From positions 1 to 32,366 of the IMG/VR virus record IMGVR_UViG_3300006736_000045: DNA of 32,366 bases, one strand, 5' to 3'. Shown here piece by piece: positions 1 through 8,506 of the stretch. Source of the DNA: a virus. Numbering within the stretch: the stretch's first letter is position 1; every line of letters starts with the position of its first letter. A program made the position numbers and the translations under genes. Below the pieces are notes generated by a model. That model was given only the letters and a program-made list of their open reading frames with translations. It did not search any database and was not told the origin of the DNA.

Positions 1-1
1 A

Positions 2-1729
2 CTGCTTCAACCCCGCATTGCGCCTGACATAAGTGTCATCTCTAACAACCCAGGATCAGTCACTCTCTCCGTGCACCTTACGGATCCGGGCCTTTTCCAC
101 GGGTGTAAGATCAAAATCTTACGCAGTTACATAAATAATTCCGCTGGTACCATAGGGGATCAAGTACTAGTGGGAACGATAGATCCCAAAGACTTCACTC
201 TTACAGTCCCGGGCTCCCCCGACGCCGTGGCCTCCTCTGCAAAGAGTTTTTACGTGATTAATGACGGAGGCGTAAATAACTCTCTATCTAACTCCGTCAT
301 CTACAGAGCGGTCGTTATTACCAACGGTGCCGTAGGTCCAGCTTCAAGCGTGGTCGTTAGAGGACTCCCGAGGCCACTCGCTGCATCGCAGACCGATACC
401 GCTACTATATCTCTTATAGCGTTGAATGACCCTAGCGAAGGGCGCATCAACATCGAATTGCGAAACATACCGGCAGCCGTTACACACGTGAAGCTTATGA
501 GGGAGGACCTCTTCGGTATCGGTAGTTTTTCCGATAGAGTGAAGACTGTGACGCTAGGTGACGCCGGCGCAGTAACACACCCAACTTTCGATGCTTGGGT
601 AGACGTCGCAGGTGAAGCGATAACCTCATACACCGATGGTGCAGTTTTCCCGGGCAGGTCGTACAGATATTTTATTAGCTGCCGAGAAAGCATAGGACCA
701 GATTATTTAGCAGAAGATGACGCCGTCGTAACTTACACCCCTCTTAAGGAGGAGGACCTAGACGTAATGTCAATACAAGATGTCACTGCCGACTCCGTCC
801 CAAGCCCTAGGGCAACCTTTAGCATAATAAGTGCCCCGACGACCCAGGGCTTCGACCTAGTCTCTCAACTGTTGACGAACCTTGGGGTAATTGATACATA
901 TGCTGACGCGCTGAGCGATCAAAGCATGCAAGTATCAGACGTAATAGTGTATTCCGTTGACAGGGTGGATCTCAAGACTGGAAGAGTCGATAGCTTTGGT
1001 CTTCAAACGACTTCGAAGCTCACCGACGACGGCCCTCAAGGCACTACGATAACAAGATTTGTGGACGAGCCGCGTAATGTCGCTCAAGGCGGCCCGTCTA
1101 ACCTCATACCGGGCCGTACATATCGGTACGTCGTAAAGCAGTTGGCAGCCCCAGCGCCCGCTTTGTTCAACAAAATCCTCGTCCCAGTCACTGCGAATAA
1201 GGGTGAGCGGAACGGTTTGTCTGTTTTGGCACAAAAATTCATGGGAGTGTACGCGCGCAGATCCGCGTTCTCTCCTGGAGGGGCTATGCCGTCACAAGCG
1301 GAGCTAGAGGCTCCTGCCGACGTTGTAGCAAATTTTCTGCGCCGCCCGACAGGCCGGATCATGGTTCACGATGTAGAAATCCCAGCCATGCCGGCCCCTA
1401 CTCCAAGTAAACCCACTTTGACGAGGTACCCAGGCGGAGCATGCAAGATAACGTGGGAAGTGCCGCCCAAGGCCGATGTTCGAGAAGCGGATCATTTCGT
1501 CATCCTTGCTTACGTGAACCAAGTTCGTTGCACTGTAGGCACTGTTCCTACGGCGCCTGAGGCATATAATTACGTGTTTGTCGACGAAACGTACGCCCAC
1601 CTTCCAGGCAACGTCGACTACGCTGTGAAGGTTGTATACCGATCAATGACAATCGGTGCTGAGTCCGGTAAGACCAGGCGCAGCTGGAATAAAGTTTCTG
1701 AAACGCCGGAGGAGCTGATAGGCGTATAA
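2..1729 (+). CDS. Virion structural protein with FN3-like repeats (5' end outside window)
   Basis: The reading frame is open from base 2 with no stop, so the gene starts upstream; the GTG at 71 is simply the first possible start in the window and is not preferred. The visible 575 residues contain several beta-sandwich units ending in a recurrent pattern, aromatic-x-D, 8-15 residues, G-x-x-Y-x-Y-x-V. Examples are YTDGAVFPGRSYRYFIS (about 628-684), FVDEP...GRTYRYVVK (about 1054-1140) and FVDETYAHLPGNVDYAVKV (about 1573-1635). This resembles fibronectin type III folds, which are common in tail, baseplate and fibre proteins. The 599-residue protein at 5829-7628 has the same pattern. The exact virion location is inferred only from context. 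Confidence 0.7.
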   Translation: MLQPRIAPDISVISNNPGSVTLSVHLTDPGLFHGCKIKILRSYINNSAGTIGDQVLVGTIDPKDFTLTVPGSPDAVASSAKSFYVINDGGVNNSLSNSVIYRAVVITNGAVGPASSVVVRGLPRPLAASQTDTATISLIALNDPSEGRINIELRNIPAAVTHVKLMREDLFGIGSFSDRVKTVTLGDAGAVTHPTFDAWVDVAGEAITSYTDGAVFPGRSYRYFISCRESIGPDYLAEDDAVVTYTPLKEEDLDVMSIQDVTADSVPSPRATFSIISAPTTQGFDLVSQLLTNLGVIDTYADALSDQSMQVSDVIVYSVDRVDLKTGRVDSFGLQTTSKLTDDGPQGTTITRFVDEPRNVAQGGPSNLIPGRTYRYVVKQLAAPAPALFNKILVPVTANKGERNGLSVLAQKFMGVYARRSAFSPGGAMPSQAELEAPADVVANFLRRPTGRIMVHDVEIPAMPAPTPSKPTLTRYPGGACKITWEVPPKADVREADHFVILAYVNQVRCTVGTVPTAPEAYNYVFVDETYAHLPGNVDYAVKVVYRSMTIGAESGKTRRSWNKVSETPEELIGV

Positions 1730-1730
1730 T

Positions 1731-1787
1731 ATGGCACTTAATTTTGACAATAACGCAGGAATAGAACGACTTGGAGCGATAAATTGA
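1731..1787 (+). CDS. Possible 18-residue leader ORF
   Basis: An ATG directly after the upstream stop opens an 18-codon frame (MALNFDNNAGIERLGAIN). Its TGA overlaps the TTG start of the next gene as TTGA. The arrangement would allow translational coupling into the 1342-residue gene. However, the best upstream Shine-Dalgarno-like run, GGAGGAG at 1708-1714, is about 16 bases from the ATG, which is too far to be convincing. It may be a chance frame in a 54-base gap. Confidence 0.25.
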   Translation: MALNFDNNAGIERLGAIN

Positions 1788-4700
1788 GCGTCAATAAATT
1801 AGATCCGCAATCAGTTCCACTCATACCGTCTGTGTCCGTTTCGGACGGACTGACTTCTGTCGGAGAGACACCGGAACTCGTAGCAGATAATTCGGTGCAC
1901 GCAGAGGTTATATCTCCACAAGCCGGTGGGCGGAACCTGTATAACACAGCTCCTGGAGCCCTCGGCGACTGGCTAGAGGGTTATCCGGCCCTGATATCCA
2001 GTGTGCGACTCAGTGAGTTTCAGCTCGATGGCTTCAGGGAGCTACTGACGGCGAGACTGACCGAACAATGGATAGATGACGCGACGACCAGCAACCTGTA
2101 CGCCACGGCTGAAAGTGATGTTGGTGATCCGGAGTTGTTGGCATCTATAAATCAACGTGTGGACGAAGAAATAGAGTTGGCGGATACAAGGATACAAGCC
2201 TTCGATGAGATATTACGCATGCGAAAAATTGCATATGCGGGGTACGGTCCTGTGTGTATACCGGCGAGCTCAGAATTCATGGATGCAATCATAAAGACCG
2301 GCCTGAGTCCGGAGCAGATTGATCCACTGATATCCGCAGAGATGATTTCCGCTAACTGGAGAACCACACTCAGCAGGATTGCCGGGCTGGGGAATCCTGA
2401 TGCCCACGCCGGCCTGCAGGTACTGCCGAACACCATGGCTTATATTTTCATTCTGGATCAACTGGAATTCATGATGCTATACGGCGTTTCATCCGGCTTG
2501 ATGATGGCCAGGGCTAACCAACAAAGCCTCATGAACACCATCGGTGGGAAACTCAATCACGCCGTAAACTACCTCGGCGCCCCTCCTCCTGGCGCATCGA
2601 ACACTCACCGCTACTTGCGTAAGGCCACCAGCCGCGCTGACGCCCAGCACGACCACCCGCCCCGCTCTCTTCCCACCATTGGCGACCACACCGGTAATCA
2701 GGCCAGGTTGACCATTACCGGTAATGCTCGTGATAATTTCGACAAGATCCTCCAACGAAAGATCAATAGGCCTGGCCTGAACGCCGTAGATCGATTGGTT
2801 TACTATAGTTGTGCATTGTCCCGCGAGTTTGCAATGTCTGTCGGCAAAGGCCTTCTACAGGGTGTACCGCTCGGACAAAAATACGGCGTAGGCGAAGGCG
2901 CTTCCCTTGGCAGCTCCGGCTGGGAGGGCATTCTGCGCAATTTGCTGGGGACTCAACACCTAAGTACTAACTTAGACCCCTGGGACCTGGCCAACCGGGA
3001 CTTATTTATTCCCGGATCTCTGTCCGAGTTAGCCGTATATCCGGGCCGTGACCCTCAAGGGTCTGACCCTCGGCAAGTAATATTGGCTCTGGAGGGGCAC
3101 AATGGCATCAATCCGGACGAACCACGACTGCCCATCGGTGACAGAAGCAATACGACCGGAAGGGCAGCATGGATAGATTCGTTGGCCTCCGGCGGCAACA
3201 TGTCACAGAATCGTTTGGGGGAGCTAAATGCATGGTTGAACGAGGCTGAGACTCGTTTTTCGGACGCAGGGGATATAATTTCGTCACTCCTATGCAGAGG
3301 CATGGATGCCGATCTGCTCACCCCCCGAGGCCTATTCACGCGCATCATATCTGATTTCTCAACATATCTCGAAGGAGTTGGGGAAACTAGTGCGAATGGA
3401 TCGGTGACCGACGATGCAGTCAATAAAGCCTGCGAGATCTCTATATTTTCCGCCATGGTGGGCACCCCGACGGACACCACGCGATGTTACTACTGGGCCC
3501 TGCTCAAAGCGGCCATGCAGGAAAAAATGGCTGGATCCAGGGAAACCGAAGAGGGCGGGATCGAAACCGACGCGATGTGGGAGGACTTCAACAGGGATAA
3601 CATGCGCGTACGTTTGGTTCCGAACGAGAACGATGCGTACGAAAAGGACGTCGAAGACGACGGCAACAAGGACTCGCGTTGGAGGCTCTTCTCCGACGCC
3701 CTTGTGGAGACCATGCAAACACCCGGTGTCTATGGCCGTACGATCGGGGAGGTCAATGCCCTGTATAGACCTAGCAACGGCTATTCCTCCTGTAGAGTGA
3801 CTGGTCTGCGCTACTCAGAGGTTTTCTCGTCCTGGAGTGGCGCCGATCTCAACGGCCGATCGGCTAGTGAGAGACAACCACTATTGAGGGACATCATCAT
3901 CAAAATCTTCAACGATATGCAGGACGAAGCCAAAAGACTGGTTGCGTCCGAGAATGATCAAGCTTCCTACTTGGATGCGTCAAACCAGACCCTGAATGGT
4001 GCTTTCGACGGGCAACGAGCCATGTTTTTCCTCTTGCAATCCTTCATCACTCTCGTAGATACGTACGTCCCGACGTTTACAATCGCAGACGTCGGTTTGA
4101 AGATTGATGAGGCCTCCCAGGGCCACGTTCGGCACCTCAAGGATGCCCCCCAAAATTTCGTAGTGCTGAACACTGGTCATACCGCCCCCGGCGCGTCGCC
4201 TATCCAACAGGGCACGACCGTCACGGTGAAAAACTTCCTACGTGAATTAGCAGCTGCATCTAGAGCCGATGATCTTTCCGGCATTGTCACTGCTGGCGCC
4301 GACGGGACACAAGAGTTCACTCCCGGGATCCGTGAGCTCCTAGGAGGTGGGCAAGCTGCCGAGTTTACTGGGTTGGGAACTTCTCTGCCTCCAGGTCCTG
4401 CGGCTCTGGTGGATGGTTTGATATCTACTGCACGCGAAGAGGAGATGCCTTATTTCTTGCTTTCTACCGCTCACTCTTTTATCAAAAACATAAAGAATCG
4501 TACTTCGGAGTGGAAGGCACTTGGAATGACTCTCGCGGGTACAATCGTTCCAGACGATCCTCCCCCTGCGACGAAGACGTTACTCCAGCTTCAGGGTGAA
4601 CCTGAATCTGATTATGCCCGTAGGTTCATTGCAGAAGTCTCTGCGTTTTCGATTTCTCAAGCCAGGAAAAGACTGTCCGATATCAGAGATGCAACTGCAC

Positions 4701-5812
4701 CCGATTATCTACTAGAGAAAACAGAGCCGTCTATTCTTAAGGCGTACAATTATCTGATTGATGAGATGGCTGCTTCAGAGAACTCGCCGCATGCTGTCGT
4801 CTTTGTCGGTACCACACCCGGCCAACTCCAAGCATTATCGCCGGCCGGCCTCGATCAAGACTCTATTGTTAGAGTCCAAATACAGAAGGCAGATGTAGCC
4901 TACCGCGGACTTAAATTTAATAATTTAGATTTTAAATTCTGCCCACAGCTGAAGACTCGAATGGGCTATGTGCTGGAGGTACTGACAAGCTCTGCACCTC
5001 TCCCCATAAACATAGAAGCCCTCGCACTCGCTGTGAAGTGGGATGTCGCGGGCCTAGACTATCCGATCGCAGGAGGGGATTTAGCAGGGCCCAGCCATGA
5101 GCGCGGCGACCAGCGCATTGCCAGAAATAATTACCGTGACAGTTTTACAAAGATCCTCGGCAACCACATGCGTTCTTTTCTCTTAAAGAACATGTTTGAA
5201 GATGTATACGGCATGGCATTTTCAAGCGAGAAGATCGTCCGGCGATTGCATTTGGATCGCAGTGACGAAGTCCGGCCTTTGATGCAGCTACTTTCGCGTC
5301 CCATGGGCATAGACCAAGATGCAGTCGATAAGATATTTGCCAACCCCACCAGTGCCCAAACATCCAGCGGTTTCGTAGATGCTGCAGACCCCTCCGCAAA
5401 GGTCCTTAAAGGTTACTCGCAGCTGGATTTAGAGCTGCAGCCCTCACGAACAGAGATAGGTGGCGAACCGGCTTGGAACGTCCCAAGGATGACCCAGACC
5501 CAGGTCGAAGCCATTCAAAACTTTTTTGCTACTAAGCCTTTCTTTCTGAATAGAGTGGCCACGCACGTATTTTCGCCTTCTATGTTTGAGTCAGTTTTCG
5601 CGCTGTTGGTGCCTCTAGGGGTGCTGGACCCCGGACAGGGCTCGTGCTGGCGGGCCATGAGTCCTATACGCCAACTCGGCCGCTATGAGATCGTAACGCA
5701 ACGCCAGTACACCACCTTGTACGATAGATATATTCATGACGCCGAATTGGAGCGTGCAGACTTCTTCTCTATGACTGTCGTAAACGCAAACATCACCGTG
5801 GCCGACAGGTAG
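1784..5812 (+). CDS. Very large virion-type protein of unknown function (1342 aa)
   Basis: I do not recognise this protein. It is encoded in one uninterrupted frame of 1342 residues. The TTG start is supported by a GGAG seven bases upstream and by in-frame stops just before it (1739, 1745, 1751). The sequence is soluble and mixed alpha/beta, with no signal peptide or long hydrophobic segment. A short His-rich, basic stretch lies near residues 275-300. It sits between two FN3-like structural genes with small intergenic gaps, so a tail, baseplate or virion-associated role is likely. It is long enough to be a tape measure protein, but I did not see the long continuous coiled-coil or hydrophobic segments typical of one. 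Confidence 0.65.
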   Translation: MSVNKLDPQSVPLIPSVSVSDGLTSVGETPELVADNSVHAEVISPQAGGRNLYNTAPGALGDWLEGYPALISSVRLSEFQLDGFRELLTARLTEQWIDDATTSNLYATAESDVGDPELLASINQRVDEEIELADTRIQAFDEILRMRKIAYAGYGPVCIPASSEFMDAIIKTGLSPEQIDPLISAEMISANWRTTLSRIAGLGNPDAHAGLQVLPNTMAYIFILDQLEFMMLYGVSSGLMMARANQQSLMNTIGGKLNHAVNYLGAPPPGASNTHRYLRKATSRADAQHDHPPRSLPTIGDHTGNQARLTITGNARDNFDKILQRKINRPGLNAVDRLVYYSCALSREFAMSVGKGLLQGVPLGQKYGVGEGASLGSSGWEGILRNLLGTQHLSTNLDPWDLANRDLFIPGSLSELAVYPGRDPQGSDPRQVILALEGHNGINPDEPRLPIGDRSNTTGRAAWIDSLASGGNMSQNRLGELNAWLNEAETRFSDAGDIISSLLCRGMDADLLTPRGLFTRIISDFSTYLEGVGETSANGSVTDDAVNKACEISIFSAMVGTPTDTTRCYYWALLKAAMQEKMAGSRETEEGGIETDAMWEDFNRDNMRVRLVPNENDAYEKDVEDDGNKDSRWRLFSDALVETMQTPGVYGRTIGEVNALYRPSNGYSSCRVTGLRYSEVFSSWSGADLNGRSASERQPLLRDIIIKIFNDMQDEAKRLVASENDQASYLDASNQTLNGAFDGQRAMFFLLQSFITLVDTYVPTFTIADVGLKIDEASQGHVRHLKDAPQNFVVLNTGHTAPGASPIQQGTTVTVKNFLRELAAASRADDLSGIVTAGADGTQEFTPGIRELLGGGQAAEFTGLGTSLPPGPAALVDGLISTAREEEMPYFLLSTAHSFIKNIKNRTSEWKALGMTLAGTIVPDDPPPATKTLLQLQGEPESDYARRFIAEVSAFSISQARKRLSDIRDATAPDYLLEKTEPSILKAYNYLIDEMAASENSPHAVVFVGTTPGQLQALSPAGLDQDSIVRVQIQKADVAYRGLKFNNLDFKFCPQLKTRMGYVLEVLTSSAPLPINIEALALAVKWDVAGLDYPIAGGDLAGPSHERGDQRIARNNYRDSFTKILGNHMRSFLLKNMFEDVYGMAFSSEKIVRRLHLDRSDEVRPLMQLLSRPMGIDQDAVDKIFANPTSAQTSSGFVDAADPSAKVLKGYSQLDLELQPSRTEIGGEPAWNVPRMTQTQVEAIQNFFATKPFFLNRVATHVFSPSMFESVFALLVPLGVLDPGQGSCWRAMSPIRQLGRYEIVTQRQYTTLYDRYIHDAELERADFFSMTVVNANITVADR

Positions 5813-5828
5813 CCCAAGGATCGTCAAA

Positions 5829-7628
5829 GTGGCAGAAGTAACGTTAAGGCTAACTAGCAGATCACGGTCTTCGCCGACGATCCCGCTTTTCAACGTCCCA
5901 GCGCCCCTAGACGTGGTGGTACGATTCGTGTTCAATTTTTTCCTACCGGATGAAAGAATCAATTCGGACGGCGTGCCAAGATACCAGGGCCAGGGCACCC
6001 TAGACGACGATGACCCTAGCAGTGTCAAGGACGCTGAGCTCGAGCTACCTAGATACATAGAGATTCATTTTACTCCAGCGCCGAGCGCCGCCGGCGATGA
6101 TACAAGGGTCGGAACAGGCCTCGATATCGAGATAAACTCCAACAGTATCATAATGGAGGAATCTACCGTTAACGAAACGAACCTGGCTATAAACTATAAA
6201 GACCCACACGTGAAAAAGAGGATGGAAAATAAGGCCGAGCTCCTAGCAGGCCTGTTAGATGTTGATCCACTTACATCTCCATCCAATAAAGCGCAACGCT
6301 TGTACGACTCCTACCCTCTTCTGAATCAACCGAACCCCACCGCAACCATGGGAATTGAAGAATACCTCCAACAAATATTCGAAGAGACGAAGATCGGCTT
6401 CGTAAACCAGGTGGGAGAGTTCAAGCCGGTTTCAGTTTTTGTCAAAGCCTCACAAATGACGATCAACAGCACGCTTTTCAGAAAGGCTGCAGACTCCATA
6501 GTCGGTGGCAACTATGCAGTTCAGGATCCCAACAAACAGGCGCTGATCAATGAGGTGTCAAACTCGAGTTTTTACCGTGAAAGACCTGATGAACAACTGC
6601 ATTTGACGCACATTACAGAATCCACCGCCGACGATCCCAATCCTGTTATAGGAACTAATGGCTACATCATAATTCGTAGAGAGAAACGTGCCGATGGTAC
6701 TGCTGGAGAGAATAGACGGTATTTCTTGCAGGGCAGAACGAACACCCGTTTTATCGATACTGAAATCCTGTACGGGAGCGTATATTCATACAGCGTACGC
6801 AGAGTGATTGAAGCGCGCGTTGTTACCAGCCACCAAGGTGGAGGCGCCAGGCGGCCCTACAACAAGGCTACTTTCTTGATCGCTTCGGAGCCATCAACAA
6901 TTCAATCCGTGGAAGCCTCTGAAAACATTCCTCCGATCGAGCCTGATGGTGTTTTCTACCGTTTCAACTACGACGACGGCGCAGGCCTTTTCATAAAATG
7001 GCAGATACCTTCTGGCAGGCAAAGGGACGTAAAATACTTCCAAGTATTTCGAAGAAAAACGATAGAAAACGCGTACGAGTGCATCGCAGAGATTGATTTT
7101 GACAATTCAGAGGTTAAATCACCGAAGCGAGAATTCGTCTTACCTGCCCGCCGCATAAAAGCCTCAGCACCAGTGACCATGTTTCTAGACACGGGGTTTG
7201 ATCGTGACTCAGACTACATTTATGCGGTAGTGGCTTTGGATGCTCACGGCTTAACTTCAGGGTACAGCGCACAGTCCCGTGTTGGTTTCGACCGTAGAAA
7301 AAATAGATTGACGCTGCAGAACATCTCGAGATCTGGCGCGCCAAAACAATACCCTAATTTCTTCGTCGATCCAAAACTAGACGATAATATACATGTGAAC
7401 AGCTTGACTCAAGACGCAATGATGACCAGTCGGCGTCGTCGCGCTAAGGTGTATTTCGATCCAGATCTAATACAATACGACACCCAAGCTTTAGGGAGGG
7501 TACCGCTGTTGGCAACGGATAAGATATCTGGATTTTACAAACTACTACTGATAAACACAGATAGACAAAAATCGGCAGATGCGGATATTGTCATTGAGGA
7601 TATGCGATCACCGCCAGATCCCGTGTAG
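5829..7628 (+). CDS. Virion structural protein with FN3-like repeats (599 aa)
   Basis: The GTG start follows an AAGGA about eight bases upstream and lies 16 bases after the preceding stop. The N-terminal third is unassigned. The C-terminal half carries at least two beta-sandwich units ending FIDTEILYGSVYSYSVRR (about 6751-6807) and FLDTGFDRDSDYIYAVVALD (about 7183-7242). These have the same aromatic-x-D...Y-x-Y-x-V pattern as the protein at the start of the window. FN3-like domains in phages usually decorate tail, baseplate or fibre proteins. I infer that this is a paralogue or partner of the first gene, with the 1342-residue protein between them. The exact role is unknown. Confidence 0.65.
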   Translation: MAEVTLRLTSRSRSSPTIPLFNVPAPLDVVVRFVFNFFLPDERINSDGVPRYQGQGTLDDDDPSSVKDAELELPRYIEIHFTPAPSAAGDDTRVGTGLDIEINSNSIIMEESTVNETNLAINYKDPHVKKRMENKAELLAGLLDVDPLTSPSNKAQRLYDSYPLLNQPNPTATMGIEEYLQQIFEETKIGFVNQVGEFKPVSVFVKASQMTINSTLFRKAADSIVGGNYAVQDPNKQALINEVSNSSFYRERPDEQLHLTHITESTADDPNPVIGTNGYIIIRREKRADGTAGENRRYFLQGRTNTRFIDTEILYGSVYSYSVRRVIEARVVTSHQGGGARRPYNKATFLIASEPSTIQSVEASENIPPIEPDGVFYRFNYDDGAGLFIKWQIPSGRQRDVKYFQVFRRKTIENAYECIAEIDFDNSEVKSPKREFVLPARRIKASAPVTMFLDTGFDRDSDYIYAVVALDAHGLTSGYSAQSRVGFDRRKNRLTLQNISRSGAPKQYPNFFVDPKLDDNIHVNSLTQDAMMTSRRRRAKVYFDPDLIQYDTQALGRVPLLATDKISGFYKLLLINTDRQKSADADIVIEDMRSPPDPV

Positions 7629-7722
7629 ACCCAAAAGCAAGATTGATTTCTAATTTTTGGATGTGCAGATTTTGGATTTACTACTATTTCAGACAAGGTA
7701 TATTTATCACCAGAGGCAAAAT
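7629..7722 (+). other. Short A/T-rich intergenic gap
   Basis: This is one of the longest non-coding stretches in the window. It is A/T-rich and contains a TATATTTATC run near 7700-7709. I see no convincing terminator or canonical promoter. CCAAAA and TTTTGG can pair across about 18 bases near its start, but no U tract follows. It may hold a promoter for the downstream micro-ORF and structural gene. Confidence 0.4.
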
Positions 7723-7800
7723 ATGGGATTTCTAGATCGTAAAACATATAAGAAGTATAAGCGGCAGTATGCTGCAGGAGGTGTATCATCGGTTTCCTAG
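7723..7800 (+). CDS. 25-residue micro-ORF beginning MGFLD, overlapping the next gene
   Basis: An ATG with a GAGG about eight bases upstream opens a 25-codon frame (MGFLDRKTYKKYKRQYAAGG, then VSSVS) that is strongly basic in the middle. The AGGAGGT ribosome site of the next gene lies inside its last codons, and its TAG at 7798-7800 falls 10 bases into the next frame. Its first residues, MGFLD, match the first residues inferred for the downstream protein ([M/I]GFLDH). It could be a real small protein, a coupling leader, or the decayed start of a duplicated copy. Confidence 0.4.
   Translation: MGFLDRKTYKKYKRQYAAGGVSSVS
7776..7782 (+). promoter_or_regulatory. Strong ribosome binding site deciding an AUC start
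   Basis: AGGAGGT is a near-perfect anti-16S match followed after five bases (GTATC) by the ATC at 7788. No ATG, GTG or TTG in the open frame lies at a usable distance. It is also inside the coding region of the upstream 25-codon ORF. Confidence 0.6.
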
Positions 7801-8489
7801 ATCACAGTACAAATAATATTATCATCGATGCAGTCTTGACGGACAAAGGTCGCGAGCTTCTTGCTAACAACGAAGGTAATTTCAAGATTGCTTTCTTTTC
7901 TTTGGCCGACGATGAGGTAGATTACAACATCATTGAAAAATTTGGACGAGCCGTAGGGAAAGAAAAGATAAGCAAGAATACCCCTGTTTTTGAAGCTCAA
8001 ACGGTTGGTACCCTTGCTATGAAACACAGACTGCTTACCTTGCCTAACCCTAAGGTAGTCCGGCTGCCATCTTACACGCTTACCGCCCCCAACTTAGATA
8101 ACGAGATCCTTAGTTTCAGTGCAAACACCCCTATCAATGAAATGACCGTCAACCAAATCATCGTTGGACAAGCTACCATACCCGAGGGTGTTGCTGACAC
8201 CACATTTACTGTACTTCTGCCGGACAGATTTTTGACTCTACAAGGCAGGAGCCGAATTTCCATAGAGGCCACTACTAGAACCGCTACGTATGGCATCACG
8301 GCGACAGGCCGCAACGACGCTCAAGGTGCCACAGCTCAGTTTACCCTGCAGAAACAAAGCATAGACGATACTATGTTTACGATCTACGGAGACTCCAACG
8401 ACAAAAGTACGATCACCGGCGTGGTGTCGATCATAGGGGACCAGTCCGGTCTGAGAAAAGACTTCAGTTTTCAGATAAAACAAACATAG
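7788..8489 (+). CDS. Virion structural protein (MGFLD...-type), apparent AUC start, 233 aa
   Basis: The first conventional start in this frame is TTG at 7836, which has no Shine-Dalgarno and would remove a family-like N-terminus. The frame is open from 7761. Reading from ATC at 7788 gives [M]GFLDHSTNNIIIDAVLTD, which resembles the MGFLD...DAVLT-x-KGR-x-LL opening I recall in T4-like virion proteins of unknown function. An ideal AGGAGGT at 7776-7782 lies five bases before this ATC. The protein has a helical N-terminal region (KGRELLANNEG, then FFSLADDEVDY) and a beta-rich C-terminal half from about residue 100. I infer a tail or baseplate component. If AUC is not used, the product would be a 217-residue form from TTG. 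Confidence 0.65.
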   Translation: MGFLDHSTNNIIIDAVLTDKGRELLANNEGNFKIAFFSLADDEVDYNIIEKFGRAVGKEKISKNTPVFEAQTVGTLAMKHRLLTLPNPKVVRLPSYTLTAPNLDNEILSFSANTPINEMTVNQIIVGQATIPEGVADTTFTVLLPDRFLTLQGRSRISIEATTRTATYGITATGRNDAQGATAQFTLQKQSIDDTMFTIYGDSNDKSTITGVVSIIGDQSGLRKDFSFQIKQT

Positions 8490-8506
8490 AGAAGGTGAAT
8501 TAACGC

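Noticed and set aside
124-140. CATAAATA in the first gene as a late promoter
   Set aside because: It lies well inside a coding region with no downstream start; it is useful as an indication of chance frequency.
3414-3800. 128-codon plus-strand frame inside the 1342-residue gene
   Set aside because: It is an out-of-frame Arg/Pro/Thr-rich shadow, and the main frame is uninterrupted across it.
4905-4942. A/T-rich patch with repeated AAATTT-like words, considered as a promoter or operator
   Set aside because: It is in frame inside the large structural gene (LKFNNLDFKF), with no gap or new start nearby.
7695-7712. TATATTTATC and the similar GATATTTATC at 24921, considered as late promoters
   Set aside because: They match the T4 late consensus only on the minus strand, where no gene is supported.
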